DNA from: Pyropia yezoensis
Taxonomy: Eukaryota > Rhodophyta > Bangiophyceae > Bangiales > Bangiaceae
DNA length: 64,000 bases
NCBI GenBank assembly: GCA_009829735.1
Contig: CM020618.1
Location: 33,022,894 to 33,086,893, forward strand
Reading direction: 5' to 3'
Positions 1-10,106 of the stretch are shown here, piece by piece. The notes below the pieces were generated by a model. It saw only the letters and a list, made by a program, of their open reading frames with translations, ran no database searches and was not told the DNA's origin. Within the stretch, counting starts at the first letter, position 1. Every line of letters begins with the position of its first letter. The position numbers and the translations under genes are program-made.

Positions 1-220
1 GGTGGTCGGGTGGTGGTGGGGTGGTAGTATGGTGATGGTGATGTGGTGGTGATGTGGTGGTGGTGGTGATGTGGTGGTGGTGGTGGTGGTGTTGTGTGTG
101 GGATGGGGTGGTCAGTCAGTGTGGGGGTGACGGGTGGCGGTGGTTAAATAGCGCCGCCAGCCGTCCCAGGTGCGGGCGTAGCCGCCTTGTGTCGGGCGGC
201 CGTGGCATGCAAACCCCCGC

Positions 221-259
<39 letters not shown>

Positions 260-605
260 GGCCCGTCCCCCACCTCCCTCTCCCCCCCCCCCGCCGCAGC
301 CCGTCTGCCACCGCCCCGGCCCCCGCGCCGCCGCCCACACACCGGCAGTCCAGAGTACGCCTCCGCCGTCAGGCCGCCAACCCGGGCGGTGAGTGCGGCG
401 ACGGCAGCAGCCCGCCCACCGGTGAATGACCGTTTGCCGGTGAAGGACCGTTTGCCTTTGGTGGCTGTCGCAGCCCGTGGCCGGCGCCGCGTGCGGGGGC
501 GGGGGGTCACCCGCGAGTGCGCCCGCAGCATCGGGTGGGCAGGCCGCGCGCGCGCCCGCCGCCGCCGCCCCCCCCCCCCCCCCGGGGGGGAGGAAGAGAG
601 AGAGG
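1..605 (+). repeat. Left arm of long inverted repeat
   Basis: Pairs with about 2148-2777. It holds a GGT-rich tract at 1-95, a poly-C run at about 222-257, and a further C/G homopolymer near 570-590. Open frames through it exist on both strands only because of GC-rich low complexity. Confidence 0.75.
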
Positions 606-2147
606 GCGGGGGGTGCCGTGCCCCCCCGGCTGGGTGGGGAGGCGCGGGGGTTCTGACACCGGCCACGGCCTATCACGCCGCCCGCCGACGCCCCCCCGTC
701 TGTTGGGCGCCAAGGCGGGAGAGTTCGTGCGGTAACGGGGGGCGTGGCGGACGCATGCTGTCCCAGGTCGGGAGGGGAGGGGCAGCGACGGGTGGGCGGC
801 CGCTTGTGGCCAATGCGCGGGGCGCGGCACTACGGTCTTCCGACCAGTGCCTACGCGGGAGCGCGGGGGGTGGGGAGGGGCTGGGGCTTGTGACGAAGCA
901 ACGGCCGACGCTGCCGCCGCGCACGCTGCGCGCACGCGCGGCGGGGGCGGGCGGGGGCGGGCGGGGGCGGCACGCCACGGCGGCTCCCCGCGTCACCACC
1001 CTCCACGAGCGCCGTGCCACGCCGCATCTGCGGCAGATCTGCCCGCCTGCAGAGCTTAGCCACCCGCCCCCCCGCCCAGGCGCGACCTAGGCGCGGGGGG
1101 CCTGCAGCCGGGTCGTTGGCCGCCGAGTGACGTCGCGACGAGTGGGGGGAGGCGGTGATAGCAGCCGGGCCCCTGCAGGGTTAGCGCCGGCGTGATCCCA
1201 GAGATCAGTGGAGGGGGGCTGGCGGCAGGAGCTGGGAGGAAAGGGTCCCTGGGTGCCGGACCCCCTGGCCCGTCCCGTCCAATCAACGGGAGAGCCGTCA
1301 CCTACGGCTCATACAATTGCGAGAGTCACTCGGTGGCCGTACAAAGTCCGCCCACTCAGACGCCGACACGCAGCGGGGCGGATTTGAAAGGAAAAAGGGC
1401 AGACGGCCGGGCCAAGCACGTGGCACTTGCCCAACCGGCCCCGCCCTCCATCCCCCCCCCCCCCCCCCTTTTGGCTGGCCCGGAAGCGCGCAAGATATTT
1501 TTCTCGACATTGGCCGACGCTTTGTGCGCACAACGGAGGGGGTCTCTGCCACCAAAGATGGGTGCGCGGAAAGAGAGGACCCACCACCACGTGGGGCGGC
1601 GGGGTGGACAGACTGTGCAGTCCCGCCGCGAGTTCCCTCCCCGTTCTGCGCCCATGCGAGGCACAAGGGGGATGCTTGGGCGATGAAAGGGGGGGGGAGG
1701 GATCCGCAGGCGGCGCGCTATGTGGCCCGCGCAGCGACACGGGTGCCGCTTGGCCTTCCCCACCGAATCTCCTCCCCAGCCCTCCCCCACCCTCCACACC
1801 GCATTTGGCTCCCCCTGTTCAGGGGGAGGGACTTGCTGGACGTGCGCTGGGGTGGTGGCCAAAGCGGGGTGGGGTTTGCAGTCGGGGAGGGAGCAAAGCG
1901 ATCCGTGAGGGCGGCCCCCGCGCGGGCGCAAACGGCCACCTCACCTGTTGCACACGGCGCCCTTACCTAGGAATGCCCATGGCGCGCTCGCCTCCGGCCA
2001 CTCGCGATGGAAGGGCCCACTCCTCGGATCATTGAACCAGCCACCTTGGTGTCCGGTCGCCGGGGTGGCGGCGGCAGGCGATTTCACTGGCCGTGGCCAG
2101 TGCCACAACAATACCACTATCTCGCTTGGGGCGGTGGAATCTCCCAC
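606..2147. other. Core between the inverted-repeat arms, no supported gene
   Basis: Very GC-rich, with overlapping open frames on both strands of similar length, none with a recognisable domain. It probably is the internal part of a non-autonomous element. Confidence 0.4.
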
Positions 2148-2777
2148 CTTCCCTCCCTTCCTCCCCCGGGAGGGGGGGGGACGGCGGCGGCGGGCGCGCG
2201 CGCGGCCTGCCCACCCGATGCTGCGGGCGCACTCGCGGGTGACCCCCCGCCCCCTGCACGCGGCGCCGGCCACGGGCTGCGACAGCCACCAAAGGCAAAC
2301 GGTCCTTCACCGGCAAACGGTCATTCACCGGCGGGCGGGCTGCTGCCGTCGCCGCGCTCACCGCCCGGGTTGGCGACCTGACGGCGGAGGCGTACTCTGG
2401 ACTGCCGGTGTGTGGGCGGCGGCGCGGGGGCCGGGGCCGTGGCAGACGGGCTGCGGCGGGGAGGGGGGAGAGGAAGGTGGGGGACGGGCCCCGGCGGGGG
2501 GGGGGGGGGGGGGGGGGGGGGGAGGGGGGGGGGAGCGGGGGTTTGCATGCCACGGCCGCCCGACACAAGGCGGCCACGCCCGCACCTGGGACGGCTGGTG
2601 GCGCTATTTAACCACCGCCACCCGTCACCCCCACACCGACTGACCACCTCATCCCACACACAACACCACCACCACCACCACCACATCACCACCACCACCA
2701 CCACCACATCACCACCACCACCACTTCACCACCACATCACCATCACCATACTACCACCCCACCACCACCCGACCACC
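2148..2777 (-). repeat. Right arm of long inverted repeat
   Basis: Reverse complement of the left arm. A TATTTAA-like box lies near 2600 and an ACC-triplet tract at 2665-2777. The base complementary to window position 1 is at 2777, so the arm may run further. Confidence 0.75.
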
Positions 2778-5518
2778 ACCACTAACCACGCTCTGCCACC
2801 GCTGTCCCGTCTGTAGCCTTGTGTGCCTTGACGGTGGCGTGGGGGTGGGACCGCCTGTCGTGCGGCCTACTGACTTTTGGGGGTGGTGGACGTGCGGGGG
2901 TGACATCAGCGGGAGGCCAGCCGGGGAGTGTCGGTAAGAGAGGCTGGCCGGGAGAGGGCAGCTTAGAGGCTGCCGAGGAAGCGGTGGATGGGAGTGGGGG
3001 GGGGGGTCGAAGAGGCCAGCCGGGGGGGGAGTGGGAAGCGAGGCTGGTCGGGATGGGGGGCAGAAGAGGCTGCCAGGGGTTGTGGGGAGCGGGCAGATAA
3101 GGCTGGCCAGGGCGGAGGGCAAGAGGCCGGTCGGGGGGGCGCGGCTAAGGGACCGCCAGGGGATGAGGTTGCTGGAGAGGAGGGACGGGGTCCGGCTGGG
3201 GGGTGGAGGGTGGGCCATGAGGCCGGGCGGCCAGCCGGGGGGTGGAGTGACTCGAGGGGGTGGACGTCCTGTTGCACTGTTGAAGCGTCAGAGGGGGTGG
3301 GTGTCCTGGTGCGGTGTGGTGTCGCTGGAGTGACCGAGGGGGTGGCCTTGCTGGCGGTGCGGTTGCTGTGACGCGGCCCGGGCGGTGCTGTCGCGGCGTT
3401 GGTGGTGACAAGGCGGCGGGCAAGCGGCACAAGGGGTGTAGGCGGAGCGAGGTCAAGGCGGACGGGCGGCGTGAGGCGGGCGAGCAGCGCGAGGCGGGCG
3501 AGCGGCACAAGAGTAGCGAGCGGCACAAGACGAATGACGTGCAGGAGGCGGACTGGGAGACAAGGGACGCGTTCTTTTTTGTTTTGTGTTTTGAGTGAGG
3601 GGAGTTGTCGTTGCGGTGTGGGTGGTGGTGCTTTTGGAGTTGGGTGTGACTGTTGTGTGGGAGCGTGAGTGTGTGCTGTTCTGGTTGGTCGAGGGAAGGT
3701 TGAGGAGGTGCGGTGTGTGTGTGGGAGCGGGTTTGCGGTTGGGTGGGGCGGTGATGGGGGTGGCGAGAGCGTGAGTGCGAGAGGTTGGCGTGCCCGTCTG
3801 TGGGCATCGTGTGGAGAGATAAGTACACCCTTCTTTGTGATGACCTTGGGCCTCGTGACGCGCTGGGTGACCTACCGGGGCCGCCGGCGATGGGCTGGGT
3901 CTGCGTTGGAGTCGGGAGCGGGTGTACGATGATATCACAGGAATCTCTTGTCGTCGGTAGTCGCACTCGCCGGAGGCTGCGCCCCCCGCTGGTTCGCTTT
4001 CCGCGCTCGCCCTATCGCTGCCTATGTTCAGCTGCAGTCGTCGTTCCGGCCAACTACCTCAGCGGGCGGTGGTGATGGTGGTGGTGGATGTGCTCGTGAT
4101 CGTCGTGATGGTGCTGGTAGTGGCGGTGGCTGGTGTGGCGATGCCGGTAGTGGGGTGGGGCAGACGTGGACTTGGGCTCCATTACAAGCAGCTGAGGCGT
4201 AACACTCAGCAGCAACCGCATGCGCATGTCCCTCGCAAGAATATCGTGTTTGAGGAGTACCTTGCCTGGTCAACGAAAACCATGAGCTGCTCTGGTCATT
4301 GAATTGTCTTGACTTGGGGAGGTTGTCTTTGAGATCGCCGAAAACCTTCCCCACATCGGCTTGTTCTGACCTGAATGTCGATTCTTCCTGTAACCGGCTG
4401 TGTGATTATTTCCCCCGGCGGGCGCCAAGTCGGTCGCCCGCGACCCGTATGGCAGGCGGGGGGGAGCGGCCCGTCTCCGTGGGTGCCACGCCCGCTCCTT
4501 GCTTCCTCCCCCGCTCGCCGCCGCCCCATCCTGTCGGTCGGGACCGACGCACCGCCTGTCGGGCCCGCGCGCGCGCGGCGCCATGCCGTGCGTTTGCCCC
4601 GCCCGCGCCCACTCGGCGCGGCCGCTCTCCTTGCCCCCGCGGCGGGGGGTGGCTACTGCTTTCACTTCCTCGTCGCAGCGCCGCTGCGCAGCGGCTGCGC
4701 GGCTGCGCGCCCGCTCCCGCGGCTGCGCCGCGGCTGCGCCGCGGCGCGCGCTGCGGCCTGCCGCAGCACCGTTCGGGGGCGACGGCCGAGGCGGCGCGGC
4801 CCACGGCGGCCAGTACAAGACCGCCTGCGGTGGGGGCTGGCCGCCGCCGACGCAAGGCCGGCAGCGTCCAGTTCTTCTCGCCCGCCCAACCCGCCCACCC
4901 TACGTGCTCGTCTGTACATCACACCGAGGGACACAGCGCCCTTCTTCTTCTTCCGAGACGAGACTGATCTGGCCCTCCCCGCGGCGCGCCGCCTGTCGGT
5001 TGCGTTTGCTCAACCGCATCTTCCCCGCGCCAACACCTACGCCTCTGCCGGCGGCGGCAACCAACGCCGCCCGTCGACGCTGCATGGAGTTTTGTCGCTA
5101 CGAAGGCGCGGGCTCTCCAGCATCACGTCTCGTCTCCCCGTCTCTTGTACCTTTTTCTCTCTGTTCCCGCAGGGCCGGCCCGCCGGTCAACTAGTAGCTA
5201 GGGGGGTTCTAGTCTAGCCTGCTTTGGGATTAAAAATGTCACGTTCCTGGCGTCTCTGTCCCTCTACCTCTGGTTACTCTCCGGAACAGTCGTCCAGCTT
5301 GTCTTGGTGTCTGTTCCACTCAGGTTCTCCCCTCCATGTGCTCGGAGTCCCGGGAAAGTCGCAGATCTTACAACAATGGAGGCTGATTCGGAGCTGTCAT
5401 TGGTCAGAGATGCATCCTGTGAGGCATGTCATTGGTCAGTGGACTGTTGTTCTTGTTCTTGTCCGGATCGGCCAAAATTGGGAGAACTGCAATAGGAGAG
5501 CGCCTGTTGTGTGCCTGC
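2778..5518. other. Intergenic low-complexity DNA
   Basis: 2920-3250 is G-rich with degenerate direct repeats around GGCTGGCCGGG/GAGGCTGCC. 3470-3540 has short repeats of GCGAGCGGCACAAG type. 4670-4770 is dense in GC hairpin motifs (GCGGCTGCGC). After about 5200 the base composition becomes less GC-rich. No open frame here shows a domain or plausible protein composition. It contains the dispersed repeat listed at 4193-4303. Confidence 0.5.
4193..4303 (-). repeat. Dispersed repeat, decayed coding-like fragment
   Basis: About 100 bp matches 22395-22500 at roughly 80 percent by eye. Read on the minus strand both copies encode RDMxMRLLLSVTPQL. This copy has an in-frame TGA 22 residues upstream of that string, so it is not a working exon. 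The family is not recognised. Confidence 0.6.
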
Positions 5519-6141
5519 CAGGGCTGTTCAAGGGTATCAGATTTCGCCGTGTGTATCGTATCGGAGGGTCTCACGTCACAGAGTGTATGAAGCTGACAGT
5601 GGACCGTGGCTGAGCCAAGTGTACGAAGCGGGGAGAGAAACACCAGCGTATTGCCCAAGGGTATATACCCTTGCTCCAGATTAGGCGTACGTATGACTGA
5701 GCACGGACCATCCGAGTGTATTGATACCCTTAAGGACGACTGACTTCATCAAAGAAGACGGGAGTATCGTGAAAAAACCACAGTGGAACGCATCGAGCCA
5801 GCCGTTTCCGATGAGCAGTGCGCAATCTGATGCCTACAGCCAATCAGAAGCCTTGCATCATGAGAAACAACGGCGTTCTTTGTACTCCTATGGGTCATAA
5901 CAGTACAATGTTGGGGTAACTACGCAAGTTAATGTGGTCAGTGGGCACATTGGTATTTTATTGTGTACTTTCTCAATACCCTTGGGAATCTAGGGAAGTG
6001 TATCACAGATTCTCTTGGACACCCACTTCCCACCAAAAGAGTGTATATGCCCTCTGAACGGAATTCCGCCATGTGTATCGTGTATACCCTTGATTTGATA
6101 CATGCGTAGTACCCTTGGCCAGATACCCTTGAACAGCCGTG
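5519..6141. mobile_element. Non-autonomous hAT element (MITE), with target duplication
   Basis: The 623-bp unit starts CAGGGCTGTTCAAGGGTATC and ends with its near-perfect inverted repeat (one mismatch in the first 20). It is flanked by the perfect 8-bp direct repeat GTGCCTGC at 5511-5518 and 6142-6149. An 8-bp duplication and a CAGGG-type end are hallmarks of the hAT superfamily. Inside, the motif TACCCTTG or its complement recurs near both ends, as expected of subterminal transposase-binding repeats. There is no coding sequence, so it would need a transposase supplied elsewhere. Confidence 0.9.
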
Positions 6142-6167
6142 GTGCCTGCCCTGGCGCGGCGCCCTTC

Positions 6168-6812
6168 GCAGCACTGCTTATCGCCTGTCAAAATTTTCTT
6201 GCTTTTTTGGGAAATTCTCGAGCAAAACCCTGCATAAAACCTGCATCGACCCCCCCTTAAGCCATCATAGACACCGCTTTTACCCCCGTTTCTTGTTTTC
6301 TGCCCAGAACAGCTCGGGCGATTGGTGGTCGCCACCTCCCTTGGTATGACCGGAAGCGCTCGGGGCAGGAGAGCACTCTCGTGAAGCGCAAAGAAGCGAC
6401 CGACCATCGCTAAGCTTGGGAGCACTGTTTAAACAAACGCGTTTAAAAATCGCGCCATCTCTCGCACTGGTTAAGCAAAAACCTGCGAGACGACAGCTTT
6501 CGAGGGTCTGCACGGAAAAATCTCTCCGCATTGTTCGACATCTACAACTTGAATTCTGACCAATGGAACGCTCTGTCCAGCAAACAGCAGCGCCACCGCT
6601 GTTGTCATTGGTTGACAGAACACCGGCAGCGGCCGTCGTGTCGGTCATCCTGGGGGAGATTCTTTGGCCTCAGCCCATCCCCTCGATCAGAAAAGCAAAG
6701 TTCTGCTCGAGCCGTTCATTTTCGTGCTCGAGCAGAGCAAGAGTTTGCACAACGAAGCAGGAGATCTGGCCAAAAATGGGCTTGTATCTTGACAGGGGAT
6801 AAGCACTGCTGC
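6168..6812. mobile_element. Candidate inverted-repeat transposon (MITE)
   Basis: The left end CAGCACTGCTTATCGCCTGT recurs in inverted form at 6789-6812 with about three mismatches in 24. The unit is about 645 bp and less GC-rich than its surroundings. A further internal inverted pair, CTGCTCGAGC/GCTCGAGCAG, lies at 6704-6738. No clear target duplication was found and no coding region is credible, so the call rests on the inverted termini. Confidence 0.55.
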
Positions 6813-7336
6813 GCTGCGGCCCCGGTACGTCAGGCCCTTTCTTAACGCGCACGTGAACGTGAGTGAATGCAAGTTTGGAGAGCTCTGATTGGTCATCGCA
6901 CGGCGATGTGTTTGGCGTGCGGCCCGAAACGGGCCCCCCGACCGATGGGACCATGCTCGCTCACGTGTACTTGACCGTTCACATTTCAAGTAAAGCGAGT
7001 TCCTCGGAGCACGTCAGACGTGAGCGGTTTTTTTTTTTTCCCGCTCACGCACTCACGTGCATCCAGCGCCGTGGAAGCCTTCTCTGGGATGTTTTTTTCG
7101 GAAGATTCGCACACCCGTGGCGCTTCTCTTCCAGAACCTGTAGTCGGCAGGCCACCGCAGAGGCAAGGCCACACTGAAAAAAGCGGCTCGCCCTCCCAGC
7201 GACGAGGTCCTCCGACACCCATCACGTCGACGCTGCATGCCAGCTCTGCGTATGCACGATGGCGTCCGCTGGTGACGCCGGAGAAGCGGCCAGTCCCTCC
7301 CCCGGCGCCCCCGCGCCCGCCTTGGCAGCTCTCCCA

Positions 7337-7398
7337 GCACCTCGGGACGGCTCACCTGACGTCCTCCCCGCACCTCGGGACGGCTCACCTGACGTCCT
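7337..7398 (+). repeat. Two-copy 33-bp direct repeat
   Basis: GCACCTCGGGACGGCTCACC plus the following bases occurs at 7337 and again at 7370. It sits upstream of the most likely start of the element's first gene and is followed by a poly-C run at 7417-7430. Confidence 0.8.
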
Positions 7399-7457
7399 GG
7401 CGCCCATTTGTACACCCCCCCCCCCCCCCGGTTCTATCCCCCGATGGTTCTGGAGCG

Positions 7458-8579
7458 ATGCCACGGCATGAGGATGGCTTTAACACTGAAAAGGCGGCGA
7501 CTTTTCTTTCCCAGCAGTCCTCAACGGACTTGAGGGTGGCCCTGCGCGCGCTGGGCGTCAAGGGCAAGATGCAAGCAAACAACACCGCCAAGCGCACGGC
7601 CGTCCTGGACGTCATGAAGCGGAACAACTTGAGCGACGACGCGCTCGAGGCGATGATGGACGACGAAGCCACGGCGATCAGCCGAGCGCGGCAGCTGATT
7701 TCATCCTCCGAGGGTGGGGGAGGCGCTAGTGCCACGTCCCCAGCGCGCCCAACCGGCGAGGCTGGTGGAGCGTCGACTGCTAGTGCACTGATTGGCGCCG
7801 GGAACGTGCCTCCTGGCACAGGTGCCGCGTCGACGCAAGGTGGGGCTGGTGCTCCTTCCCTCCCGGCGGCTCCGTCAGGGATCCCGTCCCCCGGGCGGGA
7901 CCCTCCGTTTTCAGCCAATGACGTCGCCCGTCTGTTTCATGTCGTCGCGGACCCGCACCACTACGATGGCTTGCGTCGGGCAAATCAGCCTCTTTCCCAG
8001 ATGGAGCTCGACAAGGAACAAACTTCCTTGTGGGTCACCACGCTCGGTCCCAAGTTCAACGACTCCGCCTATCGACCGGCGAAACCTAAGCTCCTGGGCG
8101 GCACCATGAAAGCGGATCTACGGGGCTTGGACCCCAACCGGCACGTTGGGCCGCGCGATCCCTCCAAGCTTGAGACGCACTATCGGGCGATGCGATCTGC
8201 GTACACCGTCGCCCTGTCCAACTACAGCCAGTCCGGGCACAACGAGCCCGTGTTTAAGGACTACATCAACGGCGACCATCGCCTGCTGTATATTCACTGT
8301 CTGCTGCAGGGAAATCGGGCGCTGGACTTTGTGCTGAGAACCATCCCCGCGGCAGCTCAGTCAGAGCTCGGATTGACGGGCAGCTCGGACGTGGGTGCCT
8401 CGGGCCGGGGGAAGCGTAAGCGGGCCAAAACCGCTGAAGTGACTATCCAAGGGCTGGATGGGCTGGCCAGCGCACTGTCCGGCTGTAGGGTCCACGGCGG
8501 GCTCGCACACGCACTCGCGGGCGCACGCCGCACGCACCCCACACCCACACCACACCACACACACTCTCGACGGCGGTGA
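7458..8579 (+). CDS. Harbinger partner protein (ORF1), first large exon
   Basis: The frame is open from 7020, but the first ATG before the ordered part of the protein is at 7458 (MPRHEDGF). Residues about 15-45 look like a SAP-type or small helical DNA-binding segment. A Gly/Ala/Ser/Pro linker follows, then an ordered region with HYRAMRSAY and ALDFVLRTIP, and a basic stretch GRGKRKRAK that could be a nuclear signal. Composition after about 8490 (His/Thr/Pro-rich) looks intronic, and a coding exon at about 9430-9627 probably supplies the C-terminus. Harbinger elements usually encode a second DNA-binding protein that works with the transposase in the nucleus; that role is inferred here from position. 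No exact family was recognised. Confidence 0.65.
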   Translation: MPRHEDGFNTEKAATFLSQQSSTDLRVALRALGVKGKMQANNTAKRTAVLDVMKRNNLSDDALEAMMDDEATAISRARQLISSSEGGGGASATSPARPTGEAGGASTASALIGAGNVPPGTGAASTQGGAGAPSLPAAPSGIPSPGRDPPFSANDVARLFHVVADPHHYDGLRRANQPLSQMELDKEQTSLWVTTLGPKFNDSAYRPAKPKLLGGTMKADLRGLDPNRHVGPRDPSKLETHYRAMRSAYTVALSNYSQSGHNEPVFKDYINGDHRLLYIHCLLQGNRALDFVLRTIPAAAQSELGLTGSSDVGASGRGKRKRAKTAEVTIQGLDGLASALSGCRVHGGLAHALAGARRTHPTPTPHHTHSRRR

Positions 8580-9068
8580 CGCACTCGGGGGAGGTGGTGT
8601 GGAAGCCGGGGAAGAAGAAGGGTGTCGGGGGGTGGGTGTGTGAAGTGGGGGTGAGCTTGACGTCGGTGGAAGGGGATTCTCAGGTACAGTGGTTCTTTGC
8701 TTCCGTTCTTCGGTCTACCCTCCCCAGGTCTCCCCCTCTCGCCCTCGGTCACTCCGTATATATATACCCCTGGGGGGTCCCTCAGAAGGCCCTCCGTGTT
8801 GTCCTCTCGCGGTTGGGCACAAGTTTCCCTAGAATCGCCGGTGTGCGGCGACCCCCCTCTCACAGAGCTCGTCTGAGGGGGTCCACGCCCCCCCTCGGGG
8901 TCGGTGTGCCCCTGGACGCCCGTAGACATGATGGTTAGAGGATGGAAGCTTCGGATGTCATGGATGGCAGGCTCTCGTTGGTTGGGATGGCTGATGGCAG
9001 CCAGCCGCCTTGACACTCTGAGGCCGGGTGCGCTGTCCGCGCTCGGCCGCCTCGGCGATGTCTCGCTT

Positions 9069-9202
9069 GAATTGACACTGGCGCTACGTTGCGCTGTCGG
9101 CGCCAGTTCTTGGTCAGCGGGTGGATGCCTTGCTCGAATTGACACTGGTGCTACGTTGCGGTGTCGGCGCCAGTTCATGGTCACCAGGTGGATACCGTGT
9201 CA
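9069..9202 (+). repeat. 67-bp tandem duplication
   Basis: GAATTGACACTGGCGCTACG and the following 47 bases are repeated with a few changes starting at 9136. It lies in the presumed intron of the element's plus-strand gene. Confidence 0.85.
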
Positions 9203-9429
9203 GCATTTACGGTGTGCGGCCACGTAGCATTGACAGCCATCGTCCGGTTGCATCGTCATCACGGGGGCAGGCGGGATTGAACCTTGAACCTTCCAGATTC
9301 GAAATGTGAATGAAGACCAATCATCCAGGGAACGCTCTTGCAAATCATGACATCCGGTACGATTTGAGATCCGGCCTCTGGGGGAATTCCAAGTTGCGAC
9401 TTGGAATTGCAATGTAAGAATTTAGTCCT

Positions 9430-9627
9430 TACACCGGCCTGGCGGAGTCGGGGGCAGGCACAACGGGCAGCTCTGCAGCGGACATTTTCGACAACGCGGA
9501 GGCCATCGGTGCCGTTATGAAGCAGCTGGGCGCCGCACGACTGGCGCTGGACGCCTCCCCGTCGGACGAGTGCATTAGAGCTGTTGTCAAGCATCTTGAG
9601 GGTCAGCTCTCCAAGTTAGTCCGCTGA
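9430..9627 (+). CDS. C-terminal exon of Harbinger partner protein
   Basis: Open from about 9430 to a TGA at 9625-9627. The peptide has good coding character: an acidic/Ala start, then an amphipathic helix-rich tail including AIGAVMKQLGAARLALDA and VVKHLEGQLSKLVR, likely a coiled coil. It has no start codon of its own and lies in the same orientation about 0.9 kb after the first exon. A pyrimidine-poor acceptor candidate (ATTTAG) lies at 9418-9423; the exact join was not resolved. A hairpin with 10-bp arms (AATTCCAAGT / ACTTGGAATT, loop TGCG) occurs at about 9386-9409 just before it. Confidence 0.55.
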   Translation, partial: YTGLAESGAGTTGSSAADIFDNAEAIGAVMKQLGAARLALDASPSDECIRAVVKHLEGQLSKLVR

Positions 9628-10106
9628 GAGGTACATTTCCGTCATTGTTGTGTTTTTCTCTCCCTGCCTCAAGTGACATGAAGTAGATTATTTTCCATCA
9701 CAGTTGTCTGCCGCGACCAAGTACTCGCGGCCGCACAGGCTGCCGCCACCGTTTTCCGGGTGTGCGCGCGCGGGCCCGAGTTCGTCCTCAGGGGCTGCGT
9801 GGCCGGGGGTGGAACTCCGCCAGACGCGGGAGAGCTTTACAGGGTTGGGGCGGCTGTTGGCCTTACCATGGACGCCCCAGCAGGGGCGACCTCGGGGAAG
9901 CACTTGTCCCGTTACGGGAGGACTCCAGGAGCCGAGACTTGAAACATATTGAGGGCCTCAGACGGGGGGGGGGGACTGGAGTGCGTGCAGAAGAAGGGGG
10001 CAACAAGCGTTGAGTTCCTAAATGAGAGCCGCCCGGGTGGGACCCCACGCGAGACGATGTGGCAAGTGTACCGTATCCCGTTAATAAAGCGCACGCAGGC
10101 GCGTCT
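9628..10106. other. Convergent intergenic spacer inside the Harbinger element
   Basis: Lies between the plus-strand partner gene and the minus-strand transposase. It has an AATAAA at about 10083 and a G run near 9965. An open stretch at about 9710-9942 could be a weak exon but shows no domain. Confidence 0.4.

Larger units (their letters stand above)
1..2777. mobile_element. Large inverted-repeat element, left end beyond window
   Basis: Bases 1 to about 605 reappear in reverse complement at about 2148-2777, with the same order of landmarks: GGT/ACC triplet tract, a TATTTAA-like box, a poly-C/poly-G run, a short duplicated unit (CGGTGAATGACC / CGGTGAAGGACC type), then a GC-rich stretch. The arms are therefore over 600 bp and enclose about 1.5 kb. 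Long arms around a short core fit a foldback or Mutator-like non-autonomous transposon. No transposase was seen in the core, and the left terminus and any target duplication lie outside the window, so the superfamily is unassigned. Confidence 0.75.

Noticed and set aside
4374-5217. 280-codon plus-strand ORF
   Set aside because: Arg/Ala/Pro composition typical of GC-rich non-coding DNA, no domain, competing frames on both strands.
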